Assembly (NCBI GenBank): GCA_018398575.1
Contig: JAGTXZ010000018.1
Span: forward strand, 3,348,001-3,412,000
DNA length: 64,000 bases
Source: Ampelomyces quisqualis
Taxonomy: Eukaryota > Ascomycota > Dothideomycetes > Pleosporales > Phaeosphaeriaceae
Direction: 5' to 3'
Every line of letters starts with the position of its first letter. Position 1 is the first letter of the stretch. Below, piece by piece: positions 47,206 to 58,900 of this stretch. The position numbers and the translations under genes were made by a program. The notes beneath the pieces were generated by a model that searched no databases, had not been told where the DNA came from, and saw nothing but the letters and a program-made list of their open reading frames with translations.

Positions 47206-50200
47206 TCTCTCTCCTAATCTATAGAAAGAGGCTCCTTTTCTTTTATACTAAACGCAAAACAAAAATGCTTAAACAAAAGGACTAACTCCTAAGGAAAAAC
47301 AACTCTAAACTTTTTGTAATGCCAAAGTAGTAACTAACAGGCCTTTAGTAAAGAAGTAGTGCCTATTTACAATCTTTTCTAGTCTTCTTACGTTACTATC
47401 TAACTCTCTTACCTAAACGCTAAAGCGCTATTAGCCTACGTTATTCTAAATTTACTTAGTATTATAGCAGCGTTGTCTAGGCAGACTTACGTTACAACTA
47501 CAAACGCTTTAGACTGCTCTTATTACAATAAGTCTTGCGTTAGCTAACTTTACCTTACCTTTTAGCTCTACTCTCTCTTAGCTACTCTACTTGTTATTTT
47601 GTCTCTATTGCTCTTATTGCTAGCTGCCTGCTCTACGCCTCTCTCTCTCTTAACCTGCCTAACGCGCAACTTTACTACTGCTGTACTGCAATTAGCTACT
47701 TAACTTCTCTACCTTGTTAACAGGCGTTCTAACTAGCTCTAGCTTAGTTTACATTGTCTACCTATTACTCTCCTACCTTACTACCTCTATTTACTTTTTA
47801 AGGCAACTTATTTATACGCAGCTACACTACTTTGCTCTAGCGTACGCTCTACTCTCTTACCTACTTAGCTACCTCTTTCTGTAATTTAGCGCATTCTTAC
47901 TTTAGAGCTTTAAGTTTCTAGCTTAGCTGTTACTAATAGTTGCTTAGTTAACGCTTTGCCTTTAGTTAATTAGAATTTTCCTAATATACGTGCCTAACAC
48001 TTTTTTAGCCTCTTAGTTGCACCTTGTATTTATCTTTAAGCTATAATAAAGAATAAGCTTGTTTCTAGGCCTAATAGAGATACTTACTTTCTAGTTTATA
48101 AGTACCTAGTTAACTGTTCTAGCTACAGTAATATAATTAACTAGAGTAAGTACTAGTTTATTAATAAGTTAAACTAAACGCGTGCTAACATTTGCGCTAG
48201 TTAAATTAAACAAGAATAGAAAGCTAAGCTGCTCTCTTATTACTAAGCTTTAGTTAGTCTTTATTGCTCTTAAGTCTGTAGGAAAAATATTTAGGCCTTA
48301 TCTGTTACTGCTTGCTATTAGCCCTTATTTAGAAGCTAAGTAGGTAAGCTTAGTTATTAAGACTAATAGGCCTCTGCATATTAACAAGTTGCTTTCTACT
48401 CTAAGCAATTACTTTAGCCTTAAGGATAACTCTAGAGCCAAGAAGTATAAGATCTACAACGCCTGCATTAAGAGCTTAATCCTAAGCTATACTAACTGCG
48501 CTATTAACATAGCTTCTATTAAAAGTAAGTCTAAGCACTTATGTAGTTACTGCGCAAGAGCTAGTTAGACGTTTAAGTCTACTAGCTTGTGAATATAGTT
48601 TAGGTTCTAAGGCAAGCTACTAAACAATAGTACTTATAGCAACTACTTGTTCTCTTCTGCTAAAGAGTAGTGTTTAATAAATTATAAGTAGCTAACGCCT
48701 TTTTAGTTATTCTTTTCTATTGTTTTCTAGAGTTATTTGCTAATTATTTGTAGGCGCTTTAGTTATTCTGCGCAGCGTTAAGAAGACTAGGGCTATTAAG
48801 CTCTTCTATATTACTCTTAGCTCTCTTATTCTTAACAACTTGCCTTCTAAGAATTTACGCAATTACAGTTTGCTAACTCTAGCAACAAAGCTTAGTAGCT
48901 TTAGGGCTCTAAGCAAGTCTAGGCTATTAGATTTTACAAAGTTGTTAGCTAGGAAAGCTTGTTAAAGCCTAGACTTTAATACTAGCAAGGTCTCTAAAAA
49001 CTCTTCTAAAGCTAGCTATAACTCTAAGGGGCCCTTAGATCCTCTATCTTCTAGCAAGCGTTGCATTTCTAGTCTATCTATAAAGGGCTGTAGAGTTAAG
49101 AAGTTGCCTTGTAAGAAGGCTTAGTTAGATCTTAAGTTAGCTATAGTTAATAAGAATGCTAAGAAGGATGCTAATAATGCTATTAATGCTATTAATACTA
49201 TTAATGCTGTTGCTAACAAGGCTTTAGCTTAGCTTAATATTAGTAGGCCTTTAACTAGTGCAAAGCGTAGCGTTAATAATGCTAGCCTAAAAGCTAGCAA
49301 TAGTAATCTATTAGTTAGAGATATTAATATAGATGCCTTAAGTAATAGCTTAAGTAGTCTAAACAACTTTTCTAACAATTAGAGTTCCCTATTATAGATC
49401 TTGTTTTTGTAGTAGCTTCTTGTAAAATTAACTCTCCTCTTTTAACGCATCTTTAGAGTTTATAGCTATGCTAGAAGGCACTGCTTTCTCTCTCTTTTAC
49501 AAAAAAAGAGGCTCTTTTTCTTTTCTAATTTTCTAATTAACTAACGCTTTGTTACTACTGTTTATTGTTTTTCTCTTACCTAACTAGCGCGTTGTTAGGC
49601 GCGTTGTTTTAACTACGCGTTACCTAGGCTTTTATTAAAACTCTACCTTACCTTTGCTCCTAGACTCTTACGCTGTCTTTCTAAGCCTGTTAATTACCTT
49701 ACTTAGTATAGATTTTTACGCTGCTACTTAACATTGCCTGCTTATTTGCTTCCTGCTGCGCCTAACGCTACTTCTACCTGCTTCTTAATCTTCTTGTAGG
49801 TAATAGCCTAGTTCTAAGAGCAGCTTATAGCACTCTTCTACTTCTTCTCTGTCTAGCAAGGCTACTAAGGCTTTAGCTGTAGTATATAAGCTGTTACCCA
49901 AGCTGCTACTATTTAGAGAGCTGTCTGCTAAGCCTAAGGTCTCTAAGAGAATTTTGCTAGCTCTCTAAACTCTTCTAACAACTCCTCTACTGCCTCTATC
50001 TAACACTGCCGCTCTAGCTACAATTAATAAGCTTCTTTAGCAGCTTAAACACGCGTTGCTTTAAAATTCTTACCTACATAGTCCTATTCTGCGTCTATTA
50101 TACTTGCCTATTACTATTGCTTTAGAGTCTAGTAATAAGTTCTATAATGTAGCATAGTTAATCTCTAGAGGTTTGCCTAGTTTCTCTAATAATAGCTTAG

Positions 50201-51650
50201 GCTTTCTTAACAGCAACCTAGGCTTCTTTAACAACAACTTTAGCTTTCCTAAGTTGTCTATTAAAGTTCTAATAACTTTCTAGGCTTACAGTAAGCTAGC
50301 TAAGACTTAGAGCATAGGTAATAACAAGCTTTAAGCTTAGATAGCCTAGCATCGCACACTAACTCTAACAGCCTTTCTGCCTGCTCCTTAGTCTATTACT
50401 TAGACATCTTCTGTAAAACTAATCTTCTCTAGCTATTGTAGCAATAAGACTTCTAAGCTTTACATCTATAAGAAGGTTACTTCTCTTTATAATGCTATCT
50501 ATAACTAGCGTAAGCAGATTCTAAATATCTTGTTAGCTATTTTAGACTAATTTATTTGTAGTTATAGTAATATTATTTAGCTAAATTACTATTAAGGTTA
50601 TTGCTTAGCTCTAGCACATGCTTTTTAAGGTTAAAACTAATAGAGAAAACTTTCTTCTGCTGCTTGTTAACTGCGCTCTGTCTTCTAAGCTTATAGAAGA
50701 GAGTAGATATATGCTAGCTATTTAGTTTAACTTCTTTAATATAAAGACTAATAGAATTTTAGTTAAGGATTACTTCTGCTTAAGCATAGGCTGCAACTTT
50801 CTTAAGAACAACCTAGCTACACTTATTCTATATTATAGTTAGTCTGCCTGTATATACCTAGACCTAAGCTAGCATAACGTTTAGTCTTATAGCTACTACG
50901 CAAAGAGTAATTGCAAATACGCTTTTAGCAAGTGTTACAGTGTAGTCTATAATAGTAAGTAGCTACTCTATAGTGCTTGCACTAACTACTTCTATAACAT
51001 AGGCTTTTAGGCTTGTTCTTATATAGGTAAGTTGCTAAGTTCTATTTAGAAACACGTTTTTTAGAACCTTATTTGGAATTGCGCTAACATTATAGTAACT
51101 TAGGTAATTTAAAGCAATCTGTTAATTAAAATAGCCTTAACGCTTACAACATTCTACTAACGCTGCCTATTCTTACTATGTAGAGTGTTAGAGAATATAT
51201 GTCTTACTCTTAGTTTCTTGTTTTAACCTGCTAGGCTACTGTAAGGTTTAATTAGAGTTTATTTGTTTAGGGTAGGCTGCTGCGCAATACAGCTAATAAC
51301 AAGAGCTATTATAGTAGAAGGCCTTGCGTAACTAAATAGCTGCTAGAGCTCTTTAATAATAGCAACTCTAATTTTAATCCTAGCTAGGCTGTTAAACTAG
51401 ATTCTAAATCTAGGTCTAAAGATAAGGCTAGCAGGTCTATAGATACTATTGCTAATAATAATGTTAATAATAGAGATAAGATAGAGGTTAACGTTAATAT
51501 ACCTAATAATGCTAGCAATAATGTTGCTGCTTCTTCTAAAGCTTTACTATATTTAGAAGTTTAGGCTTAAATGCCTTGTAGCGTAGCGCTAATATAGCTT
51601 CTAAATAGCAAATACATAGGCTGGTTTTAACAGTGTTACTTCTAATAGCT
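47206..51650 (+). pseudogene. Gypsy 3 antisense accessory region with two Cys-containing reading frames
   Basis: On the + strand, opposite to gag-pol and next to the 3' LTR. Frame 1 (about 48,290-48,700) reads INKLLSTLSNYFSLKDNSRA, then YNACIKSLILSYTNCAINIA, then KHLCSYCARAS-TFKSTS: a repeated C-x2-C-like pattern. Frame 2 (about 50,640-51,080) reads NFLLLLVNCALSSKLIEESR, then SIGCNFLKNNLATLILYYS, then SNCKYAFSKCYSVVYNSK and SACTNYFYNIGF. Both could encode zinc-binding proteins. An AGAGGCTCCTTTTCTTTT-type tract occurs at about 47,229 and again at 49,507, so a duplication or an inserted second unit is possible. Not recognised. Confidence 0.45.
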
Positions 51651-54600
51651 AGTAGGATTATTGTAAATTGTATCTGTTGTGTACCTTTCTTTGCTATCTA
51701 TTTTTGTTCTTATAGATGCTTTAAAGCTATTCTAACAACTTTGTATTTAGATCTGTTAAAGTTTAGGTTTTTTACAATACGCACTCTAATAGCCCTTTGG
51801 CGCGTTTCTGCTAATTATTCTAAATCTAAATTTTTATCCTTATCTACCTTAGTAGTATTCTTAAGCCTCTTAGAGCACTAGCGCGTTACTAATTCTCCTA
51901 CTAGTTGTAGGATATCCTACCTATAGCTAGAAAGCGCTTGGTCTTTAGTCTTGTTAGTAGATAGGCTCTAGTTAATAAGCTTTAGTTCTATTTTAGTGCG
52001 CTAATAAAACTTCTTTAACCTGTTGCCTAGCGTATAGCTTTGAAATAGTGCTCTATCAAGCTTCTTAAGGTTATACTAGCCCTTCTCTCTAACCTTATGT
52101 ATTCTAAATAGCCCTTACTATTTTAGAAGAAACTTACTAAGCACTAATTAGTTGTTGTTGTAGTAGGAATCTCTTAGTAACACTAGGTTACTAACCTTTA
52201 ACTTGTCTGTCTGCGTAACTCTACTCTTATTAAAGTAGTTCTTGTTGTTGTTTCTTAGTTAAACAGTTTTAGTAATAGACTCTTATAGTCTAATATCTCT
52301 CTTTTTAAATTAACAAGCTCTTATAGCTAAGAGCAAAGCTGTATTAGTTACTTTCTTTTAGAGTAGTGTTTGCTAAGTAGGTATACATAATTCTATAGGC
52401 AGGACGTGCTTGCAACTACAAGTTAGGAAAGCTAGAGTCTTTTCTGTAGTACGCTTAACGCTAGTCTAATTAGCCTATAGAACTTAGTGTAAGTAGTTAA
52501 CCTATATTCTACTAAGCTTCTTTAAGGCATCTACTATTAGCGCGTGTCCTTATTTAATTAAGCCTTAACTCTGTAGATAATAGGCGCTAGCTACTACTCT
52601 ATAGATTCTAAACTACTGTTGCAGGTTAATTAGTAGATGCTTGTTTTTAGAGCTTTTATTAACTGAAATTTTAAGTAGTAGGCTCTATTAGCAGAAGACT
52701 TCTTGTTCTACAAACTTAACAATAGATGCTAAGTCTGTGTTTAATAGGGCTTTAGCTTTAACCTACTACGTTGTAGTGCATTAGGCTACTATAAGAAACT
52801 TCTTGCCTCTAGCTAGAGGCATGTAGACTACGTCTATTAATATCTAGCTAAAGAGTATTGTTAGAGGAGTTGTTAGCTAGAGTTCCTCTTAAACTGTTAC
52901 TAAGGCGTATATTTAATACTCTAGGCATAACTTAACGTAGGACTTAACATTCTTATATTGTCCTTCTTAATAATAACGCGCCTACACCTTGCGCTATATG
53001 CCTTTTTTCTTCTAGTTGCCTAATGTATTGTGCATAGCTTTAATAATAGCTAAACGTTTATTAGGTTTGTTTACAATTTGCTGCAGCAGGCGCTCTTTAG
53101 TTAGTATTAAGAATAGGTGCCTTTCTCTTACTGTTAATTTAAGTGCTCTTCTTGTAAACTTTTTTATTTTGGCTCTTAAAAGACTATTAGGCTAAAGGTA
53201 AAATAGAATCTAATAAGCCTAAGCCTAAGACTTTTTGCTATAGGCTTTATCTAGCAGGTTTTTTTTGAAACTAACGTTAGCCTTACATACTCTATAACAT
53301 AGATTACATGCGCGCAGCTGTAGAGCAATAGTAAGCTATACTAAATTTAAATAAGCATTAATAAAATCCTTAATGTCCTCCTTTAGCTCCTTAGGTAGCT
53401 TCTATTCTAGCTCCTTAGGTCTTCTTAAAAGAGCGTTAGCTACTACGTTTTTCTTACCTTTAATATAGACTATATTAAATTCTTACATATTAAGAAGTGC
53501 TAGCTACTGCGTAACAAGAGCTTCTAGCAAGTTAGTTGCACTTTACTAAAGCTGTGCAACTAGCGTCTTTGCGTCTGTTTCTATAATAAACTCTACTCTA
53601 TACAAGTAGGTCTAAAACTTCTTTAGCGCTAGAAGCAGAGCTTTATATTTGTGTTTTCTTAAGTCTTAATTTTGTTTAGATTTGAACTAAACTCTACTTT
53701 TGTACTAGATAGGGTGCTAACAACCTTTTAGGTCTAGCTGTATAAGAACTGCGCCCTAACTCTTTTTGCTACTATTAACAAAAACAATAATTAGAAGAAA
53801 TAGCTTGTTATAAGAGATAGAAAGAAGTGCTAGCGTAGAGTATAGCGCGTATTTCAATTTGTCTATTGCGCTCTGTTGTTCTAAAGACTACTTAAAAGGC
53901 ACGTTCTTACGTAGCAGGCAGAATAGCAGCTCTAAAATAATAGCAAAACGCTTAATCTATACTCTGTAATACACGCATATACTAATAAACATTTAAACGT
54001 TCTTTTAGTCTCTGCAGAGTAGCTAGAAGAGTATTTTCTTAATTTTCTTATAGTTAGAATAGCAGCTGGTAGCGTTAATACAATAACCTACTACAACTAT
54101 AGACGCGTAATAGAAGTTTAATTTGTAGCCTAATATTATAGCTCCTGTGCGCTTAATGTCTACTAATACAGCGTCTATATTGCAAAGGTGTTCTGCAACG
54201 TATTTTCTAATACCTAGTTTAATTTCTATTCTATTATAGTAGGACTTTAGTCTCTTAATGCAAAAGTTATCTAGGTAAGGCCTATAGCGTTCTAGAATGT
54301 AATCTTAGCATATCTTAGTTATAACGCGTACAAATTTAGCAACTAAATTTATTATTTCTATAGGTAGCGTGCACTAGCGTACTAGCCTAATAGGTGTATA
54401 GAACGCTGTTACGTCTTAGAAGTTCTTGTGCAGCTCTACTTAGTTGTATCCTAAGAAGAAGTTAAGTAAGATTATAATTACGCAACTAGTAAAATCTTCT
54501 GCAAATTTATCTAGATTAGGTAGTAGGTTTGCGTTACAAATTGTAACTTTGTTAATTTTTTATACATTGTTAATAAGTTAATATCCTTTGTTTTTCTTAG

Positions 54601-55450
54601 CTACTAGAAACTATAGGTTTTGGTACTAGCTTCTGCACAGTTTAAGAGCCTCTTAGTTAATACATTTCTGTACTATTTTAACTACTACTTCTCTAAGTTT
54701 TTAGGAAATAGGAAACTAATTAGCTTACTACGCCTTGTAAAGAATAGTGTCAATTTTGATTAGAGGTACTACCTTATAGCTAACTTGTCCTAATTTGCTA
54801 AAGTCCTAGGCTAGAGCAGCTTTTTATTAGTATAGTAGCTCTTCTAGCATAGCTTGTTCTTATAGAAGCAAGTCTAGAGAAATCTTTATCTTTAACAGGC
54901 GTTTAGGCATAAGCCTTATACCTCTAGGAAACTTTGCGTATTGTAGCTTAAAGTAGCTTAAGAATAGAGCATTTTCTTTGTTTAGTACCTGTTAAATACG
55001 CGCACGCTCTTTCTAATCTTTATACCTACTAATATTCCTTAGAGCCTATCCTAAGTTGTTTACTAGCTAGACCTTTTAAGCTTTTTACTTATGCAAAGTG
55101 CTAACGTTAAAGAAGATATTGTTTGATTATAGATTAGTTATACGCTTTAGCTAAATTGTTATTACTTTAACAGGTAACTTCTTCTTACTAGTTATTTTAC
55201 TAAGCTCTTGCTCTTAAAAGCTCTTAGCACTAATATTAATCCTAAGACTCTAAGAGAGCTGCCTTCGTCAGGAAAACACAACGTTAGCAACATCCGCGAC
55301 ATTGGCGACATTGTTAGAACGGTCGACCAGACAGTTTTTGACCGTAGTCTACAGTGCCTAGCTACCCCTATTTGTTCTGGCTGCCTAATTAGACAAAAAC
55401 GCCCAAATTGATCCACCTAATCCACTGGACCCACCTGCCCCACCCGCGCG

Positions 55451-55879
55451 ATTACGTAATTATTCTAAAAACCTGAAATATAGAGCTTAATTCCCTCTTT
55501 AAAACGCACTATTTAGAATTTTTATAGCTGCTCTAGTTGCTGAGATGCACGGCAGTGAAGTTTGTAACTTTTTAATGTTCTTTGCCAAGGCTTGTTTTCG
55601 CTAAAGCTCTAGCACTTTAACTAGATAATATATTATATTTTTTTTTAAAGAAATAGTAACTAAAGTGTAGATTTTACTTTAGAACTATTTTACTTTAATA
55701 TATTATAGTGTGGGCGTTGAGATCTACTGTGTTAAACGTACTTTAAAGTTTTTTTAAAAAAGTTTATAACTTCAACGCGCTATATCTTAATAACTAGAGT
55801 AGCTAAAAAAAATCTGAATAGTGCATTTTAAAGAGGGAATTCCGCTCTATATTTTGTATTTTTAGGTTACTTACGTAAT
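55451..55879. mobile_element. Fold-back MITE nested in the CGTCAGG element
   Basis: 429 bp. Ends ATTACGTAA / TTACGTAAT. The left arm (AATATAGAGCTTAATTCCCT, then CTTTAAAACGCACTATT) and right arm (reverse complement AATATAGAGCGGAATTCCCT, then CTTTAAAATGCACTATT) pair over at least 75 bp and loosely over about 150 bp. Non-coding, undamaged by RIP. Confidence 0.8.
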
Positions 55880-55916
55880 CATGAAAATACAGCAATACAG
55901 TCACGTGAGTAAAATT

Positions 55917-55992
55917 GGCGACATTGGCGACACTGGCGACACTAGCGACACTGTCAGGTCGCTAGCGACTCGCCAGCGACTCGCTAGCGACC
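55917..55992 (+). repeat. GCGAC minisatellite
   Basis: Four 9-bp units (GGCGACATT, GGCGACACT x2, AGCGACACT) followed by three 11-bp AGCGACTCGCY-like units. A shorter pair of units is at 55,300-55,320 in the other arm, and a damaged array is at 33,865-33,935. Position next to transposon termini suggests transposase binding sites, which is inference. Confidence 0.75.
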
Positions 55993-58900
55993 AGAAGTGA
56001 GTGGGGCGACTTTGGCGAATTGTCTGGTGGACAGTATCGCTGTTGGGCCGCCGCGGGTCGCGGCGATTGGGCTGATCAGATCAATCTTGAATTTTCCTGA
56101 CGTTACAACACTTGCTATAATATTTTAAGAGTAGTAGCCTATGCTGTTACTAATAAGTATGTACATTCTATTGCTATTACTAATAATAATAGATCTGTTA
56201 GGCCCTGCGCCTATAGTGCCTACACCTAGCTACTAGAAGAACTGTATTTCCAAGAGAATAATTAGTAATAAAGATTTCTGTTAGAGCTACTCTGTTGCTA
56301 ACTTTATTACTAGCTAATTATTGCTTAGAGTATTAGGGTGTGTTTAAAGCTGTGTTAAGTTTATTTAATAGTTCTGGTTTAGCTATACAACAGGTTTAGA
56401 TAGAAGTAAAACGCTAGCAATTACACTCTTCTAACGTTTCCTACAAGAGGCCTAGAGTAGAGTCCTAGCGTGTTAATCTAATTACTCTTTATATACACAA
56501 ACCTTATACTATATTTACTATCCTTGCTAAAGATTTTGTAGTAGGTTAGCCTATTAGTAGCGTACTTAATTCTAGCTTAAGCGTCTGTTAGAAAGAGATT
56601 GCCTAGGATAATTAGGTTTGTGCACTCCTTAAGGATAAAGAAGCTAGTGCAGATTTTAATTCTTCTAATAGTAATAGGTACTTTCTATACAATGCCTAAG
56701 AACTCTTTAGTTAAACTATTTACTGCTACTATTTTTGCAGTTCTTATACTCTTTAGCAGAGACGTAATTAGAATTATAGCTTGTTCTACTATTTCTCTTT
56801 TTATAGTGTTAAGTTCTGCGCTAGAGTTAATAAGGCTAAGAAACTAGGTTCCTTTAATGTTAATAGGTACTTTTAGGCACTCTCTTCTAAGGTGCTTTAC
56901 GCCTAAGGCTTAATTATACTTTTTCTAATAGTAAGTAGGCTTGCAGAAGTTTTTGTTAGTAGTAAGCTTAGGGCCTGGTTCTTTATTGCGTTAGATGCGC
57001 CTTTTAATCTAGCTAATCTCTAGGTCTAACTAGTGTTTAGTATTAATACTAAAGCACTTACTTACTTTTCTGTTTACTGCCTTAACTAGTACGTAGTCTA
57101 GGAGTAAGCCCTAGGTTAGCAAGTTAACACTAGCTCTTATAGTAGGTTAGTCTCTATCTAAGTCTTTGTTAGCGCTTTTAACTGTTATATAGTGTGTTAG
57201 AGTAACTAAAAGGTCTTTAAACTTAGCTAGCGTGTAGCTTACTTAGAACAGCTTCTTCTTAACCTTTAGCATGTTGCTAATAACAGTCTTAAGCAGTAAT
57301 AGAACTAGAGTGTTAAGAATGCGCTAGATAACTAATTAGGCGTTAGCCTTAAACTTTTAGACTAGCTGCTACTTCTTTAAGTTCTTCTTCTTTTGCTTTA
57401 CTACGTAGGTAAGCTTTAATAGCTCTTTAGTTAGTTAGGTAACCTCCTCTATTTTTATATCTCCTGATTTCTTATTACTCGCAAATTAAACTAAGTAGTC
57501 TTACCCTAACTTTTTGCTTATAAAGTAGCTGTTATCTTCGTCTTTGTAGCCTTTTAAGTGCAGAATTCTATTAACTAGCTTCTAAGGTAGCTTCTAAACC
57601 TAAACCTTACTGTATACAGGTTAACTGTTACTGTGTTTTACTTAGTTTTAGCTAATAACTGCAGCTAATACTAAGCTACTATTAGCAAGAAGTTCCTTAG
57701 ATTTAGTTGTAAGGTAGTCTAATATGTTCTAATACTTGTTACAGTTTACTTCTAACAGCGCTTCTAAGGTGTTAGGCACTAGCTATATAGAGACTACGTT
57801 GTTCTTAATAGGAATAGAGAGACTAGGTCTACCTATAAATTTGGATTTAATCTTAAGAGAGTCTATATTACGTTTTAGAAAGCGCCTTTTAATCTTAGCT
57901 AAAATAGTCTTAGCCTATTGTGCGTTACTAAGGCTAGTAACTCTGCCCTGTAGATTGTTAGGCGTTCTCTATTAGAGTATGTTGCGTTTGTTAAGAAAGC
58001 ACTAGCTATTAGTAATAAAGCCTTTTAGTGTTAGGCAGTTCTGCTTTAAATGCCTAGTCTTATTACAAACCTAACAGTTTATTCTAAAGCTGCTTAGTAG
58101 TTCTCTACTAGGATATTCCTACTAGTAACTCTAATTGTTGTTTAAGTAGCTGTAGTTCTAGCTATTGCGCTAATAGTTATTATTTCTCTATGCTTGCTGC
58201 TATTGCCTGTAGTTCTAATAGCTTTAGTTCTATAGAGCTAGCTAAGGTATATACAGTTGCAGGGCTTCTGATTGCTCTTTAGTTTACTTGCAAACTAAAG
58301 CATAAATAACTAGATTGTTTATAAGCTCTGCTTTGCAAGAGGTCTATTACATACTCTATAGCTGCTGCTTAATAGTTATTTAGTTAAGCCTAAGCTGTAG
58401 CATCTTATCTATAAAGTTATCTACTTTGTTCTTTATAGGCGCTGCACTAGAAGGAGCTTGCTTACGCTAGTTTTTAGATAGAGTGCTCTTTGTTAGCAAC
58501 TAAAGAGTAGCAGGTTAGAAGTTTGTTCTTAGCTTAATTATAGGTTTAAAGTTGTTTTGTTGCAGTAGGGCTAATAGTTGTTTAGCTACTAGTTCTACTT
58601 TAAACTCTACCTCTAGTTTAAAGGCTCTTATAGCTTCTGCTAGATTTAACATACGTGCTTCCTCCTCTACCTCTAGGCGCTTTACTAAGTAGTCTTAAAT
58701 CTTTTTGTACTTAATGTTCTTTAGAGTATCTGTTTTTAGGCTAAATCTCTTTAGAATCTTTATTGCGTGTTAGAGTAGCAGTCCTTTAACAAGGTAGTAG
58801 CTGCAACAGTTCTTATTAATAGTGCCTGCTTTAATATACCTTTTGCTGCAGATTTAAAAGTCCTGCAGGTAGTCTCTAATCTTTAGGTCTAATCTTATTT

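Larger units (their letters stand above)
55266..56102. mobile_element. Undamaged 837-bp TIR transposon (CGTCAGG family)
   Basis: Perfect 11-bp terminal inverted repeats CGTCAGGAAAA (55,266-55,276) and TTTTCCTGACG (56,092-56,102). The sequence keeps TCA, TGA, CCA, CCG and CGG, unlike the damaged Gypsy on both sides. Both arms contain GCGACATTGGCGACA-type units. The interior is occupied by a separate fold-back element. No transposase; a 67-codon frame over 55,208-55,411 starts outside the element and is chance. Non-autonomous; a damaged relative lies at 33,721. Confidence 0.85.

Noticed and set aside
56599..56847. 82-codon + strand frame with hydrophobic segments (possible membrane protein)
   Set aside because: Antisense to Gypsy 3 gag-pol in AT-rich damaged DNA; hydrophobic runs are expected from TTA/CTA/ATA-rich sequence.
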